Shown piece by piece: positions 10,344-22,670 of a DNA stretch of 64,000 nucleotides. Origin of the DNA: Lantana camara. Lineage: Eukaryota; Streptophyta; Magnoliopsida; Lamiales; Verbenaceae. The DNA lies in the NCBI GenBank assembly GCA_037501455.1, contig CM074857.1:110207501-110271500 (forward strand). Direction: 5' to 3'. The translations under genes and the position numbers were made by a program. Below the pieces are notes generated by a model. That model had not been told where the DNA came from. It worked only from the letters and a program-made list of their open reading frames with translations, and ran no database searches. The first letter of the stretch is position 1. Every line of letters starts with the position of its first letter.

Positions 10344-13175
10344 CGTAGGTGTCCGTTTGACCTTCTTTTGTTTTCACTACGTTCGAAGGTGACGTTTTGT
10401 TCATTTAGTTAATATGACCTACAACCCTATGTGTTTTGAGCCCGCATGCGACTTATGTATACTATATGATAGTTATGTGTATGCTACGTAGTTTGGGGGC
10501 TTATCTCGTTTGTTATAAGACTTTGAAAACGCTTTTATACTTATGTAAACTATATTTTCGCTTGATTTGTAAAGCTTTGATATGTGTGAGTGTGTAGCGA
10601 GATATGGCTTTGAAAGATAAGCTTTGTGGGAATATGAAATTGAATTTGATTTGGGCCCCAGAGAGTGGTATGGCAACTCGGGACGGTCATGGGGTCGCCG
10701 AGCTCTCCCATCAACACTTCTCCTTTGAGAGTTCTTGACAGGTGTCGAATCCGTCAAAAATAATTATAATTCCGGTCTACGACTGAAACAGAGTATAGTG
10801 TAAACGGGCCGAACCACAGAGATTGGGAGAAACTAATTCAATTAAAATCACAGGATAATTCACAAGAAATAACAAGTAAAAGGAGGGGGTTTTGGATTTA
10901 ACTAAACTAATTAAACTAAACTAATAAAGCGATTAAAATTAATAAACTAGAAGAAAACAATAAATCACGTTGGAGAATTGGTTTTGATAAATCAATAGGA
11001 AATCAATACCTAGCTAGGAATCACAATTTAGTTTAGGACATCGATCATAGACGCAAAAATAAATTCAGTTATTCAAATAGACTAGCTATAGCAGATAGAG
11101 ACACTCGACTCCGCCTCGTTTTCTCGTACATAATGGAATAACCTAGAGACACTCGACAGTTATTCCCTAATCAACTCACAACCCCTAGAGACACTCGACA
11201 GGATTTAATGAGTCAACAAAATTAAGAATTAAGAAAACACTAGCCCAAATTAACCTAGTCACGACACGTGCTAAATTTAAATCTGATTATTAACTCCCTT
11301 AACAAGTTGAGAACTGCAACCAATCCTTCTCGTTAATGTACCACTAATTATCTATCATGCATTACATAAACTTCATGCAATCAAGAATGGCTATATGCAA
11401 TTAAATCTACTTAGATGATCGTGCACTATCACTAAGCAAACAAATCACAATAAACACGACACTCAGAGAATTAATAAATACTTGAAATAAAACTGAATTA
11501 TAAAAACCAATTAAGTCTCACGATGTCAAAAACATAAATTGTAAATTCCTAACTAGGTACTTTGGAAATCTAACTAAACATGAAAATCATGTTCATAACA
11601 TAAAATAAATAAAAGCATAAACTAATTAAAACTAAAGGAATTAAAAGGTGGTGCTCTCGGAAGGTGTCCCAGGCCGCTGCCTCCTTGCCCCGTCCTCACA
11701 TGTTGCTGCGTGAAAAAGAATTATATGAAAGATGGTGTAGAAAAGTTGTCCCCAAAATCTGCTAATTACGTGAAAATATATAGCCTCAAGACTTGGCCAT
11801 CAAGGTTGACTCCTTTTCCAAAATTCTAGTCCAAAAAGGACTCTAACTCCACGCCCAAACTTGCTGCAAAAGTAAACTTCCAAATTGGATTTAGTCCAAT
11901 TAATTCCTAATCTAACGTGCAGCCCAACAACCACAAGTCAACCCACAAAGTCAAAAATCGATTAGGCCTTATTTAATTAATTGTGATGACAAAGTGCGCG
12001 GCTCACCATTTTTGTCCACTAACATCCAAGACTTTGCATACATGGCTTCAAGTACCCACGTGCTCCAATGTTAAGCAAAATTCTCCTTAATTAGCCCATA
12101 AAATCCTCAAATTAATAAAATTGGCCCACGCTGCACTCATAAACACAAAACTGATCATGGCATCAACTTAAATCAAATAGAAGCACTAAAAACGAGATCA
12201 TATACTCACGAAATAATGAGAATTATGCACATGAACAGTTCTCACCTAACCTTAGGAGGTTGAGGAAGGGTGGTTCTCTTGAGCCGGCGGTAACCCCGTC
12301 GAAGGTGCAGGGAAGTAATTAAACCCTGACTCGTGTGACTTTGACCGATAGCTAGGTCCGTCAACCCTTCTATCACCCGGTGTAAGGATGGTTTATGATT
12401 TCGTTTTGAATATGAGAAGTTTGGAGGGAAAACTCGTACTCACCGAGTTGTGTGACTTTGTATGAATTTATGAAACGAGAATGGACTCTTAATTACTTAA
12501 AATTGGTTGATTTGACCTCCGGCCCTCACACTTCTTTTAAGTATATAATCTATTATCACCGAAAACGTTTTAGATTACAAAAACCATCCCCTGTTCATGG
12601 ATCTCTTCGAATTTGATAAGTGTTTTGCTCTATACGTATATATGGGTGCGTGTGTTATCCTCCTCACCAGTCTTTAGGACTGACCCTCGTTATTGTTCTT
12701 TTTTTTTTCCCCCTTCTTTGAGTTGCAGGTACAGGATAGAGGTTTGAGCTATGCGGCAAGTCTGTCTTAGTATCGTACTTGTAGTGTAGCTCGAGTCTAC
12801 ATATGCATTGTAGTGGATTTGTTTATATACTCTTGATCTCTTTTGGGACTTATGTATTATGGTTATGATACTTTTGTAGAATTTGATTCAGAGTTTATTA
12901 TTTTGGCCCGAGATGGGCATGTTGATATGTATATGACGTGAATATGCTTGTTGGGGACTTGATTTGATATTGCTAGCATGTTAGGATATGACTTAAATCG
13001 CTTCCGCTATTATTTGATTTTGATGCGCACTTTGATTGAGGGTCTAGACCGCCTAGTTAGGAGAGTTTTTGTTTGTCTCCCGTTCGCTTTTGTTAGGCAC
13101 CTGTACAGATTCTCTATTTTACACGTGTCGCGCTCTAGTGCGGGGGATGTGGTGCCCATCGTTCAGGGTGCTACA
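10344..13175 (+). repeat. Tekay/Del-type Gypsy LTR, 5'-truncated, with nested solo LTR
   Basis: This stretch is colinear, though diverged, with the second half of the intact LTR at 58152-61557. Shared landmarks are the gcatgcga...tatactatat block near 10445, the 'ctcaccagtc...gactgac' plus 'gttgcaggt' block near 12660-12735, the gggtctagaccgcctag block at 13040, and the terminal GGTGCTACA at 13175. The left part is missing at the junction with Copia B. It is interrupted at 10736-12237 by another LTR. No associated internal region or second LTR is visible. Confidence 0.75.
10736..12237 (-). mobile_element. Solo LTR of a Gypsy element (Athila/Tat-like), 1.5 kb, TSD GTTCT
   Basis: The ends are TGACAGGTGTCG (10736) and ATGAACA (12237), that is TG...CA, flanked by perfect 5-bp duplications GTTCT at 10731-10735 and 12238-12242. 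No coding sequence lies between the ends. Orientation is inferred from the end GGATTCGACACCTGTCA on the minus strand, which resembles LTR ends of plant Athila-like elements. Inside are three copies of tagagacactcgac at 11096, 11144 and 11186. Insertion split a Tekay-type LTR. Confidence 0.85.
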
Positions 13176-13213
13176 GTCAAGAGTCAGGATGAATAGCCAG
13201 TAACTGGGTTAGG

Positions 13214-14005
13214 TCCTTGTGTACCAAATTCTGAACTTGTGTTACCAGGAAGGCAAAAAATAAAAAAAATAGAAGAAAAGGGTTAGATGAGAGCAAGGAT
13301 AATCGTTTAAAGAGAACTAAACTAGGTAAAGTTGGCCAGAAAACACTATCCTATAGCATATGTCACAAAGACGGTCATAACAGGATGGAATGCCCAAACA
13401 AACATCAAGAACCAGTTAATGTTGTCACATGAGAGTTACAAACTCCAATACAAGATGATGCACAAGCTGCAACACAAGAAAACACGCAGGAACCAATAGA
13501 TGTTGTCATACAAGAGATTACACATACTGTAGAAAATGCCTCTGGAAAGGAAAAGAATGAGAGAAAGGGCAGGATATGTTTTCAAGTAGGACACAACAAA
13601 AACATTTGTCCTGCAGCAACTCGAAGAGTGTGGCAAAATCTTGATTTCTACGGGAACAATAGACAGAAGCATCCACAAATTCCAAATCCAAACAAAGTAA
13701 GTTCTCATGTTCTTACTGTCACTTAAAGAGTTTTCTATTTTATACCTAATATTGTGAATATTTTGTGATTTTAGGAACAGAGTTCAAGACTTCAACTTCA
13801 GTCAACATATACTATGGTAAATGAAGTTGTAGTACCACCTCCTACTCCTATATCAGTACACAATATTCCAGAAGCATCATGCAATATTGGGGGAACTAAG
13901 GTGAAAGCGAATTTCCAGAAAGGTGGAAGACATTGCATTACATTGAAATCTTTAAAAGCAGCTTCAAAAACTATAGTTCAAAAGGACAACATGTCCAATA
14001 AGTGA
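13214..14005 (+). pseudogene. Decayed C-terminal part of a FAR1/MULE-like zinc-knuckle protein gene
   Basis: The plus strand keeps a readable but broken frame with two CCHC-type knuckles. The first is at about 13358-13402 (CHKDGHNRMECP) and the second at about 13571-13615 (CFQVGHNKNICP). A plausible intron is at 13697-13774 (GTAAGT...TTTTAG), followed by an exon open to a stop at 14003-14005. In-frame stops occur upstream of and between the knuckles (near 13285 and 13428). The tandem GHN..CP knuckles resemble the C-terminal ends of FAR1-related proteins and Mutator-like transposases, to which FAR1 is related. I cannot tell which. No transposase or SWIM domain remains, so it is called a pseudogene. 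Confidence 0.5.
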
Positions 14006-14869
14006 AGTTATGGTCTCAAAACTTAGAATATGTTAGAACTTCTTATTTTTGTATTTGGGAAATATTTTGGTTGAACATGAAAGTGTGAGAATGTCTTGTT
14101 CATTTTGTTCTGGAAGTATTTTGCTCATTTTGTGAAAGACAATGATTTTAGAACTATTTATCCTAATATCAGGTTAATTTCATTATGAGTTGGTTAGTTA
14201 AATTCAATTTTTGTAATATTTTCTCTTTATTATTATGAACCCTAGTTATCAAAGTTTGCTCCAAACCGTAAACTATGTATTAAAACTTAGGTTTGTGCCT
14301 TTACATATTCAATTTTTTTTTGTTTTTGGTCGCATCCTTTACATATTCAATGCTAATGAGATAAGTTGGTAAGGTAATTAATTAAACCATCATATAAATT
14401 GTGTATTGGGCTTTTAAGTTTTGTAATATTTTATATTTTTTTCAACTTTTTAGACGAAAAATAAAAATAAAAAAACAAAAAAATATCTTTACTAATTACG
14501 TACTCGGAACTTTTCCGATTATATTTTTATTAAAAAATTTGATGAGAGATAAACCTGAGAGTAAGTATTAACATTAAGGATTTATTTGTTATTTTTAAAA
14601 ATTTACGAATTAAAATAATACTAACTCAAAACTTCAGATATTAAACATGGAATTTGCCCTTAATTTATCTGTCGTCTCTTCACTAAGTAATTTAACAGCC
14701 ATGCTTAATGCTTATCCATAGCTGGGTCAATAAGGCCGCCTATTAATAAGGAAATTTGTTTATTTGGCACGATTAAACCCTGCCTTTTTTATTTTGGGAA
14801 TACATCACCGCCTAGTTAAGCTACACAACTCAGGAGTGAAACAATGGAAAATATTTTCAGAAAGAAAAT
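14006..14869. other. Intergenic, AT-rich; upstream region of the Pumilio gene
   Basis: No gene or repeat boundary is recognised. Sequence is AT-rich with A and T runs (for example 14455-14485). It should contain distal promoter elements of the Pumilio-family gene, but none can be assigned by eye. Confidence 0.5.
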
Positions 14870-14942
14870 CGTTATTATATATTAGCTTAAAATAATCCCA
14901 TAACTGCATTTTAATCCCTTCGCCCTTTCTCTCTCTTTCGGC
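14870..14942 (+). promoter_or_regulatory. Candidate core promoter of the Pumilio-family gene (TATA plus Y-patch)
   Basis: TTATATATTA at 14874-14883 is a good TATA candidate. A pyrimidine patch (cgccctttctctctctttcgg) at 14921-14941 lies about 40 bp downstream, a common arrangement at plant start sites. The first coding ATG is about 530 bp further on, giving a long 5' UTR that may contain an intron. The exact start site is inferred. Confidence 0.5.
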
Positions 14943-14978
14943 AGTTGCAGTTCGAAAACCCTAGAAGGGTTTCTTTGC

Positions 14979-15023
14979 ATGAACAATTCGCCGCCAGATT
15001 CATCTCTCTCTTATATAACTTAA
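14979..15023 (+). CDS. Upstream ORF in the Pumilio 5' leader (14 codons)
   Basis: This is the first ATG after the likely transcription start. It opens 14 codons and then TAA, well before the main ATG at 15470. If retained in the mature mRNA it could dampen translation of the main frame. A 5' UTR intron could remove later upstream ATGs (for example 15217), but this one is near the cap. Its function is inferred from position only. Confidence 0.35.
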   Translation: MNNSPPDSSLSYIT

Positions 15024-15469
15024 ATTATCTACCACCCTCATTCTTCTTCTTCCGAAACCAACTCAACCCAGCTCTAAGTTCCAAGCTAAGCTCTAAGCTC
15101 AGCATTCATTTTCTATTCCCCGTGAAAGTCTTTCTAAAGACTTTATTTTCTTGTTGTTCGGTTACTCAATTTACGGTGACAGTGGGTTTCTTTTGGTGTT
15201 AGATCAATTAGTTTTGATGGTTTTATTCATAATTAATTTTTTTCTTGAAACTTGATGGTCAAAGTTCTGATTTTTATGATCTCGAACCTTTGTCTTTCAA
15301 TTTGTGCATAGGGGTGGTTTTATTTGGATTGAGTGTTAATTTAGTTAAGTTCTGTTCTTGGTAGGTTTCTGTAGTTCCTAGGTTTGGGGGCGTTGGGAGT
15401 GTTAATTTAAGCTTTCTTTCATTGTCAGATGAGCAGTTACTAATTAGGGGATTTAATTTGTGAAGAATC

Positions 15470-18400
15470 ATGTTATCGGAATTAGGTAGAAGGCCAACGA
15501 TTGGAAATAATGAAAATTCTTTTGGTGATGAACTTGAGAATGAGATAGGGTTCTTGCTCCGTGAACAGAGGAGGCAAGAGGCTGATGATCTTGAAAAGGA
15601 GCTAAATTTGTATAGGAGTGGATCTGCTCCGCCTACTGTAGAGGGTTCGTTGAGTGCAGTTGGTGGGTTGTTCAACCAGGGTGTTGTTGGTGGTGTTGGA
15701 GGAGGTGGTGGTGTTGGCTCTGCTTTTGCTGAGTTTGCGAGAAATAAAAGTGGCAATGGGTTCTCGTCTGAGGAGGAGCTTAGGTCTGATCCTGCATATT
15801 TGTCTTACTATTACTCAAATGTCAATTTGAACCCAAGGCTGCCTCCTCCTCTGTTATCGAGAGAGGATTGGCGTTATGCCCAGAGATTACAAGGAGCGAG
15901 TTCTGCAATTGGGGATAGGAGAAAAGTGTATAGAAATGACAGTGGGAATGGTGGTAAATCCCTCTTCTCAATGCCTCCGGGTTTCAATTCAAAGAAGGAC
16001 GAAAGTGTGGTTGAGGATGAAAACCTGCGGGGTTCTGTGGAGTGGGGTGGTGATGGGCTTATTGGATTGCCTGGATTGGGACTAGGTAGCAAGCAGAAGA
16101 GTCTTGCAGAGATATTTCAGGTATAGAACTTCTGTTTTTCTGATTTTACTATATTTGTGTAATTGAACATTTTTTAAATTATCAAAGTCTACAACCTTTT
16201 CTATGTTAGTCCTGCAGATTTTGCAGCTTTGGCGATGATATTTTATTGTACCTCTTTTTATATTTTTGTTTTCATATTTCAGGGGACTTGTATGTTTTGT
16301 TGTACATTTTGTAGGTTTGGTTGCATATGCTTTATTATGCCGTCATACTACTACTATTTGTAGACCATTTGTTTTCTTCGGAATTGATGTGCTTTAATCA
16401 TATGCAACGGGTATTTTCAATATCCGTCTTGTCTGCTTTGTTGTTATTGCTGGGGTTGTTTGCTAATGTAATTTATGTGCAACTAAATGTTCGTCCACTT
16501 GTACTAAACCAGAGCTATCTCCATGCATGTCCATTATATATTTGACTCACTTCTTTATATGTGTTCAGGATGACTTGAACCGTGCCCCTCCAGTTTCTGG
16601 ACACCCTTCACGCCCAGCCAGCAGAAATGCATTTGATGAGGATGTCAGTGCTATGGGTTCAGTGGAGGCTGAGTTGGCTCAACTGCATGGCGACTTGGTA
16701 TCCTCAGACCCATTACAGTCAACTACAAGTACCCAGAACTCATCTGCTCCTCAGCATGGTGGACAACCTTCATCATATTCTTATGCTGCCGTTTTAGGTG
16801 CATCCTTGTCAAGAAGCACAACTCCAGATCCTCAACGCATTGCAAGAGCTCCCAGTCCTTGCCCAACACCTATTGGAGTAGGCAGGCATGGAAATTCAGA
16901 AAAAAGAAACATAAACAATCCCAGTGCCTTTAGTGGTGTATCTCACTCGAATCAATCCACTGATCTGGTTGCTGCTTTATCAGGACTGAACCTTTCAAAT
17001 GGCACTATGGATGAAGATAATCATTTGTCGTCTCATCTTGAACTCAATGCCAGTGATCAAAAAAGTTATCTTGTTAATCTTCCGGGAGGCCAAAATAATG
17101 CAAGACAACAAACCTATGCGAAAAAACATGAACCCGGGCATTTGCATTTGTCTTCTGTTCTTCAGCCTGCAAAAAATGTTGTTCCTTCTAATAACTCATA
17201 CGCCAAAGATGCTCCTAATGCTGCAATTAGTGGTGGGGGAGGCCTTCTATCTCAGTATCAGCATTTAGACAGTCCCAATTCATCATTTTCAAATTATGGA
17301 TTGAATGGGTATCCTATGAGTCCAATATCGGGTCAACTTGGCAGCCCAAATTTGCCACCACTGTTTGAGAATGCTGCTGCATCTGCTATGGGTGTACCTG
17401 GAATGGACTCCAGAGTTTTGGGAGGGTCAAATCTTGGTGCTGCTGCTTCAGAGCAGAAACTTGGTAGAATTGGAAACCAGATGCAGGCGCCCTTTGTCGA
17501 CCCTTTATACATGCAGTACTTGAGGACTGCAGAATATGCTGCAGCACAAGTTGCAGCTTTTAATGATCCTTCTGTTGACAGGAACTATATGGGAAATTCA
17601 TACGTGGACCTTCTTCAAAAAGCCTATCTTGGGAATTTGTTATCTCCTCAGAAATCACAGTTTGGAGTTCCCTTGGGTAGCAAGACGGGTGCATCTAGTC
17701 CTCACAGTTATTATGGAAATTCTAATTTTGGGATTGGATTGTCATATCCAGGAAGTCCTGGTAGCCCTATGAGGCATGGTGAGTACAATATGAGATTTGG
17801 TGGTGGTGGGATGAGAAATGTTGCTGGGAGTCCTATTGGACCGTGGCACTTAGATAACATGGATAGTGGTTTTGCTTCTTCTCTGCTTGAGGAGTTTAAG
17901 AGCAATAAAACCAAATGTTTTGAGCTCTCGGAGATTGCCGGTCATGTTGTTGAGTTTAGGTATGTTGCTTGCAGTAAAGTTGTGAATTATTCTTTTTGAA
18001 AGATTACTATCTGATGGACTTTCATTTTTTCTTAACTAGTGCCGATCAATATGGAAGTCGATTCATTCAACAAAAGCTTGAAACTGCTACAACTGAAGAG
18101 AAAAACATGGTTTTCCAGGAAATTTTTCCTCAAGCTCTTACTCTAATGACTGATGTGTTTGGTAATTATGTCATCCAAAAGGTACAGAATTTGGTGGCAA
18201 GTAGTCACTAATAGCTAGTTGGAGCTTTTAGACTATTTTTAGTCTGTCATCGGTTCTGACTTTATGTCTTCCCAGTTTTTCGAACATGGGATGGCAACTC
18301 AAAGAAGAGAATTGGCTGGCAAGCTTTTCGGGCATGTACTTACCCTAAGCCTCCAAATGTATGGTTGTCGGGTGATACAGAAGGTAATATTGGTCTTGTG

Positions 18401-20575
18401 TTAGACATTGATTCTAACCACTATGGAATGCCTTAACTACTTTATGTATGTTCTCTGTTATGTAAAGCTTTAGCTAAACTGCAACTTGCTTGTTTAAACC
18501 ATGTACGTTGTCTGATTGCAGGCAATAGAAGTTGTTGATGTGGATCAAAAGACCAAAATGGTAGAAGAGCTAGATGGGCATGTCATGCGTTGTGTTCGTG
18601 ATCAAAATGGGAACCATGTGATTCAAAAATGCATCGAATGTGTTCCCGAAGAACACATACAGTTTATTGTAACAACTTTTTATGATCAAGTTGTCACGCT
18701 ATCTACTCATCCATATGGCTGTCGTGTGATACAGGTGTACAAAATGAGTGATTCTCGTTAGTATATTTTTTTTTATTGGACTAGTTTTCTTGTTTCGATA
18801 TAAATTTTCAAACACTTTCAACTTCACAGCGAGTTTTGGAGCACTGCAAGGACGAAACAACCCAGAGCAAAGTGATGGAAGAGATTTTGGGATCTGTAAG
18901 CATGCTAGCACAGGATCAGTATGGCAATTATGTTGTTCAGGTTTGTTGTTTCCTTTTTCTTCCTTGGAGCCTTGTGTGTTTGGTTGCAAGGAAGGATAAT
19001 TTGAGCCTAAAAAGCTGAAATTTATGTTTCACAGTGTTAATTGTGTACCTTTTACTTGAACCTACCCACCTTAGGTTTTTTAAACTGTTCTTCCAACATT
19101 TTATCTTTTCTCCTGTATCTGAATGGTTCATAGATATCTTTTAATAAGTCGTGCTGCCACTCATCAACCACCCCACTTGTCTCTGTTCTTTATGTGTGTG
19201 CCAACCTTTTAATAAATCTTTTACTGATGCAATCATCTCTTATTGCTTCCTTGAAAAGTGGACAGGAAAAGACAGATCATGAGATGCATATTAATTTGAA
19301 TAGTCTTACTAAATGGTACTAAATGGGCAGATACTACATCGAGTAGCTCAATAGCATATTCTCTGAAACTTCTTTGATAGCATGCCTTCTGCATTAAATA
19401 TTCTAAAATAGGAAAGAGGTTGGAAGAATTCACTGGTTGCTGTCAGTGCCATATTCAATTTATAATCCGATTGTATTTCCACATGTTATTTTCAGCGTTT
19501 GCATATTTTACTTGGAGACATAGTCTGTTATTGTTGAGCTCCCATTAATTTGTTATTTATGTTATTACAGCATGTACTGGAGCATGGAAAGCCACACGAG
19601 CGAACTGCCATAATTCAGGAATTAGCTGGAAAGATAGTCCAGATGAGCCAGCAGAAATTTGCTTCAAACGTGGTTGAGAAATGCTTGACTTTTGGTGATG
19701 CAAGTGAAAGGCAACTTTTGGTTAATGAGATGCTTGGAACAACAGATGAGAATGAGCCTCTTCAGGTTTGTTACATCCTTTGTGATGCAAAAATCATTTT
19801 AAATGTTAGAACTGTTTGCTTCTTTAAAGTGAGTGATCTTTCAAGCAATTGTAATCATTTGCAAACCAAACTTGGTTGGTCTCATCTTTTTCCGTTCTGC
19901 ATCCAGGCTATGATGAAAGATCAATTTGCAAACTATGTGGTACAGAAAGTGCTTGAAACTTGTAGTGATCAGGAGCGTGAACTGATCCTTTCAAGAATTA
20001 AAGTTCATTTGAATGCTTTGAAGAAATATACATATGGCAAGCATATTGTAGCTCGTGTAGAGAAACTCGTTGCTGCTGGAGGTATGCCAATAATGCCTTT
20101 GATTGTTTTCAATTTTATTTTTTCTGCCTGCCTGCCTTCTCTTTTAAAGCTTCTTGCGAACGTCACCTGATCAATCTTCTTATAAACTCGATATCTGTTT
20201 CTATTGTCAAACCTGTATTATCTGATTAACCTTTTGATCTGATCTATGATGAAGATTTAAAATTCTCTGATTAGTAAACAACTTCTCTTTCTGTGAACAA
20301 TTCTGTTAACATAGCATGAGGTAATTTTTTAACCCAACATGATCGAGTTCTTAAGACATTAGCCTTTCCTACAGCAAAACACATAATACACTAGAAAATG
20401 GTGAAAATGTAAGTCAACAAAATGATCTCTGGACTTGAATAAAATTCAACTTGTTTTGGAATTTGTTATGTTGGTGTTTTACGCAGCATTTTTTTCCTTC
20501 ATTTTAGTACCGATCAACCATCTTTTTTGTTTTGCAGAGAGGAGAATCGCTGCTCAGATCCCACATCCTGCTTAG
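15470..20575 (+). CDS. Pumilio/PUF-family RNA-binding protein (APUM1/2/3-like), 9 coding exons, 1007 aa
   Basis: Exons: 15470-16120, 16569-17959, 18040-18181, 18276-18383, 18522-18734, 18830-18940, 19571-19765, 19907-20081 and 20538-20575. All introns are GT-AG and the phases join without a break, giving 1007 codons plus TAG. The N-terminal ~650 residues are low-complexity (Gly, Ser, Asn) and match the plant NABP region, including a [20 protein letters not shown] motif near residue 45. The C-terminal PUF domain (~655-995) has eight repeats. Recognition triplets read S-R-Q, N-Y-Q, C-R-Q, N-H-Q, C-R-Q, N-Y-Q, S-N-E and N-Y-Q, the classic set that binds 5'-UGUAUAUA in target 3' UTRs. PUF proteins act in the cytoplasm to repress or destabilise target mRNAs. 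Arabidopsis APUM1-3 are similar in length (~960-970 aa). The start is the first ATG of an exon that then stays open to a good donor. The gene looks intact. Confidence 0.95.
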
Positions 20576-20703
20576 TTGTTGTAAGGAAGAAAGAAAGTTG
20601 TACAGCTAACTGAGGCTAGTTTGGGCTGCCTCTCTTTCTTCTCTTTCTTTCTTACATAGTGCCGCACTCTTGCACATGTTGCTGGAGTGTATAGCTCATT
20701 GCA

Positions 20704-20709
20704 AATAAA
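20704..20709 (+). terminator. Candidate poly(A) signal of the Pumilio-family gene
   Basis: AATAAA lies 128 bp after the stop codon, followed within 30-50 bp by T/G-rich sequence (tgtgtagtgttatgg). Plant signals are loose, so the site is only likely. Confidence 0.5.
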
Positions 20710-20759
20710 ACTTGTCGTCTGTACTAAAACTGTACATTGTGTAGTGTTATGGTTACACA

Positions 20760-21155
20760 TAGAGCCTAGTAAAACTGATGCTGTGAGAAGATAAAGATGA
20801 ACGATAGAAATGCTGAGCGTGTAAACAAAGTTGAGGTAGCTTATCGTGCGAGTTTATGTACAAATTAATGCCATGTGGAGGGTTGGTTTTTCTGCGTTAA
20901 GGCTGAGGGATGATGTTGGTGTGGTAATTGAACGATTTTTCTAGATGGGACAAGTACGCTCAATATTTTAGGAGTTAGGAATCTTTAAATTTGTGGTTTT
21001 TAGTAGACTTCTTCACAAGTTGGGAGAGGAGCTGGATGGAATATCATCATAATTTGTTTGCTATGGTAACATAATTGGCTTTTCTATTATGACTCCAGCG
21101 ATTAATTTGTCCATTAAGCTTTTGAAATAACTGCTGCTCTCAAGCATGTAGACGT
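20760..21155. other. Intergenic, 3' flank of the Pumilio-family gene
   Basis: No ORF, repeat boundary or RNA gene is recognised. The sequence is moderately AT-rich and single-copy in appearance. Confidence 0.45.
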
Positions 21156-21159
21156 TCGC

Positions 21160-21846
21160 ATCCGAATTCGTTTAAAGAGGATATTATTCGTATCCGATTA
21201 TAGACATTCGAATTATAAACGGATAAGGATATGGTAATAACATATCCGATTCGTTTAACATCCGATCTGTTTGTACCATCGTTATATGTATTTGTTATCT
21301 GTATTCTTTTTTATACCTTGATGAAACATATATTAATATATGCATTATTTAATTATTTGAGAATTATAAAAAATATAATAGTAATAAACATATACCATAT
21401 CATTTATAATAATAAACTTTATTAATAACAACAGTGAACATGTATTATAAATTATATATCATACTTATGAGTTAATGTTTGTATAAATTTAATAAATTCA
21501 TAGTTAGTTATATTAATATTTGTATGCATTTAAATATTTGTATGTATTTAATATTTAATTGTGTTATGAAATTTTAATATATTATTTTTATTAGAAAATG
21601 TATTTAAAACAAGTAAACGGATTCGAATTTGGATATCGGATTCGAATATTAGATAATTCACTAATCGGATATCCTCACGGATACGGATAATCCGAAATTC
21701 GGATAATATCCATCGGATTCGGATAAGGATAGCATTTTCATTATCTGTTGGATAATGGATACGGATTCGGATAGAGGTTATGTTAAACGGATTCGGATTC
21801 GGATACTACACACCCGTTTCGTTTATTATCCGTTTACACCCCTACA
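21160..21846. repeat. Non-coding repeat rich in CGGATA/TATCCG words, possible hAT-type relic
   Basis: Both flanks of an AT-rich centre carry many copies of cggata, tatccg and gaattcg in both orientations, so the left and right parts are partly inverted copies of each other. The right end reads TTTACACCCCTA (to 21845), the complement of TAGGGGTGTAAA, which resembles hAT superfamily terminal repeats. The left end is not clear (tagacgttcgca at about 21150 is only a weak match), and no 8-bp TSD was found. It does not code. Confidence 0.5.
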
Positions 21847-22048
21847 TAAAATAGATTATGCCGTTATAACTTGTAACGAGGGCATACATTGGGCAGTAGG
21901 GTTTCTTGTGATGGAGGTTTTTGAGGAAGAATCATTTTTGGGCCTATTAGATTGAGGAAAGGGATCTTTTAGTGCTATTTATTTAATAAATTCATGATCG
22001 TGGGGAAGAATAAAAACTTTAGAACAGATTTTGGAGGGGAAATCGCCA
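21846..22048. other. Intergenic spacer
   Basis: This short stretch between the hAT-like relic and the LTR fragment shows no recognisable feature. Confidence 0.4.
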
Positions 22049-22670
22049 TGTGACGTCCTGTGTTTTGAGATTGACCAGGTATATGTATGATGTTATGAGT
22101 GAAGTCATGCCTAGTCTTATGTGTTTTAATTGTAATTTAATTGTTAATTATATGTTTAATTTCTTTAATTGCAAGAATCAATTGTTATTACGTGTGTTGA
22201 GTGTCCTAATTATTTAATTGACTTTAATTGTAATTATTTGAAATTATGTGAACTTAATTGAAATAGGTGTTTAGAACTTAATTGCTCTTATTTAAAAATT
22301 ATGTGGTCATTTTATAATTTTTAAAAGTTAGGGATTTAATTGCAGATCTCACACACGGGCACACATATATATTCCCGAAACCTACATTTGTACTCCTCGT
22401 AACCTCTTGATCCCGTTGATTACTTTTCTACCTAATTAGGATGTCGTTACTTTTTAACCCGTATTTCAGTTCAAGTCTAAAAGTAGATAAATTACCCCGG
22501 ATAAATAACCCAACCAGTCCAAACATCAAAATGTCTATGCTTATTTGTGAGACTCTCACTCTCTCTCTCTTTTTCTTTCCTCTTTCTTATTTTCCTCGCT
22601 TTCCCTTTTCCTTTCTCGACATCCTCTCGGCAATTCTTCTTCTTCGGTGCCGACCACCACACCTCTCTGT
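22049..22670 (+). repeat. Fragment of a Tekay-type LTR (5' part)
   Basis: It starts TGTGACGTCCTG and then ...gaccaggtatatgt, which parallels the start of the LTR at 43135 (TGTAACGCCCCG...gtcaggtacgctc). AT-rich ttaattg-type sequence and a pyrimidine-rich block with ctctctctctttttc at 22555-22600 follow in the same order as in the intact LTRs. The fragment is lost near the CACTA relic. The similarity is diverged, so the call is moderate. Confidence 0.45.

Noticed and set aside
15274..16092. Minus-strand frames in the Pumilio first exon region
   Set aside because: Shadows of the Gly/Ser-rich coding exon on the opposite strand.
20576..20760. Possible Pumilio self-binding site in its own 3' UTR
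   Set aside because: Only a near match (TGTACATT at 20731) is present. I found no exact TGTANATA in this stretch.
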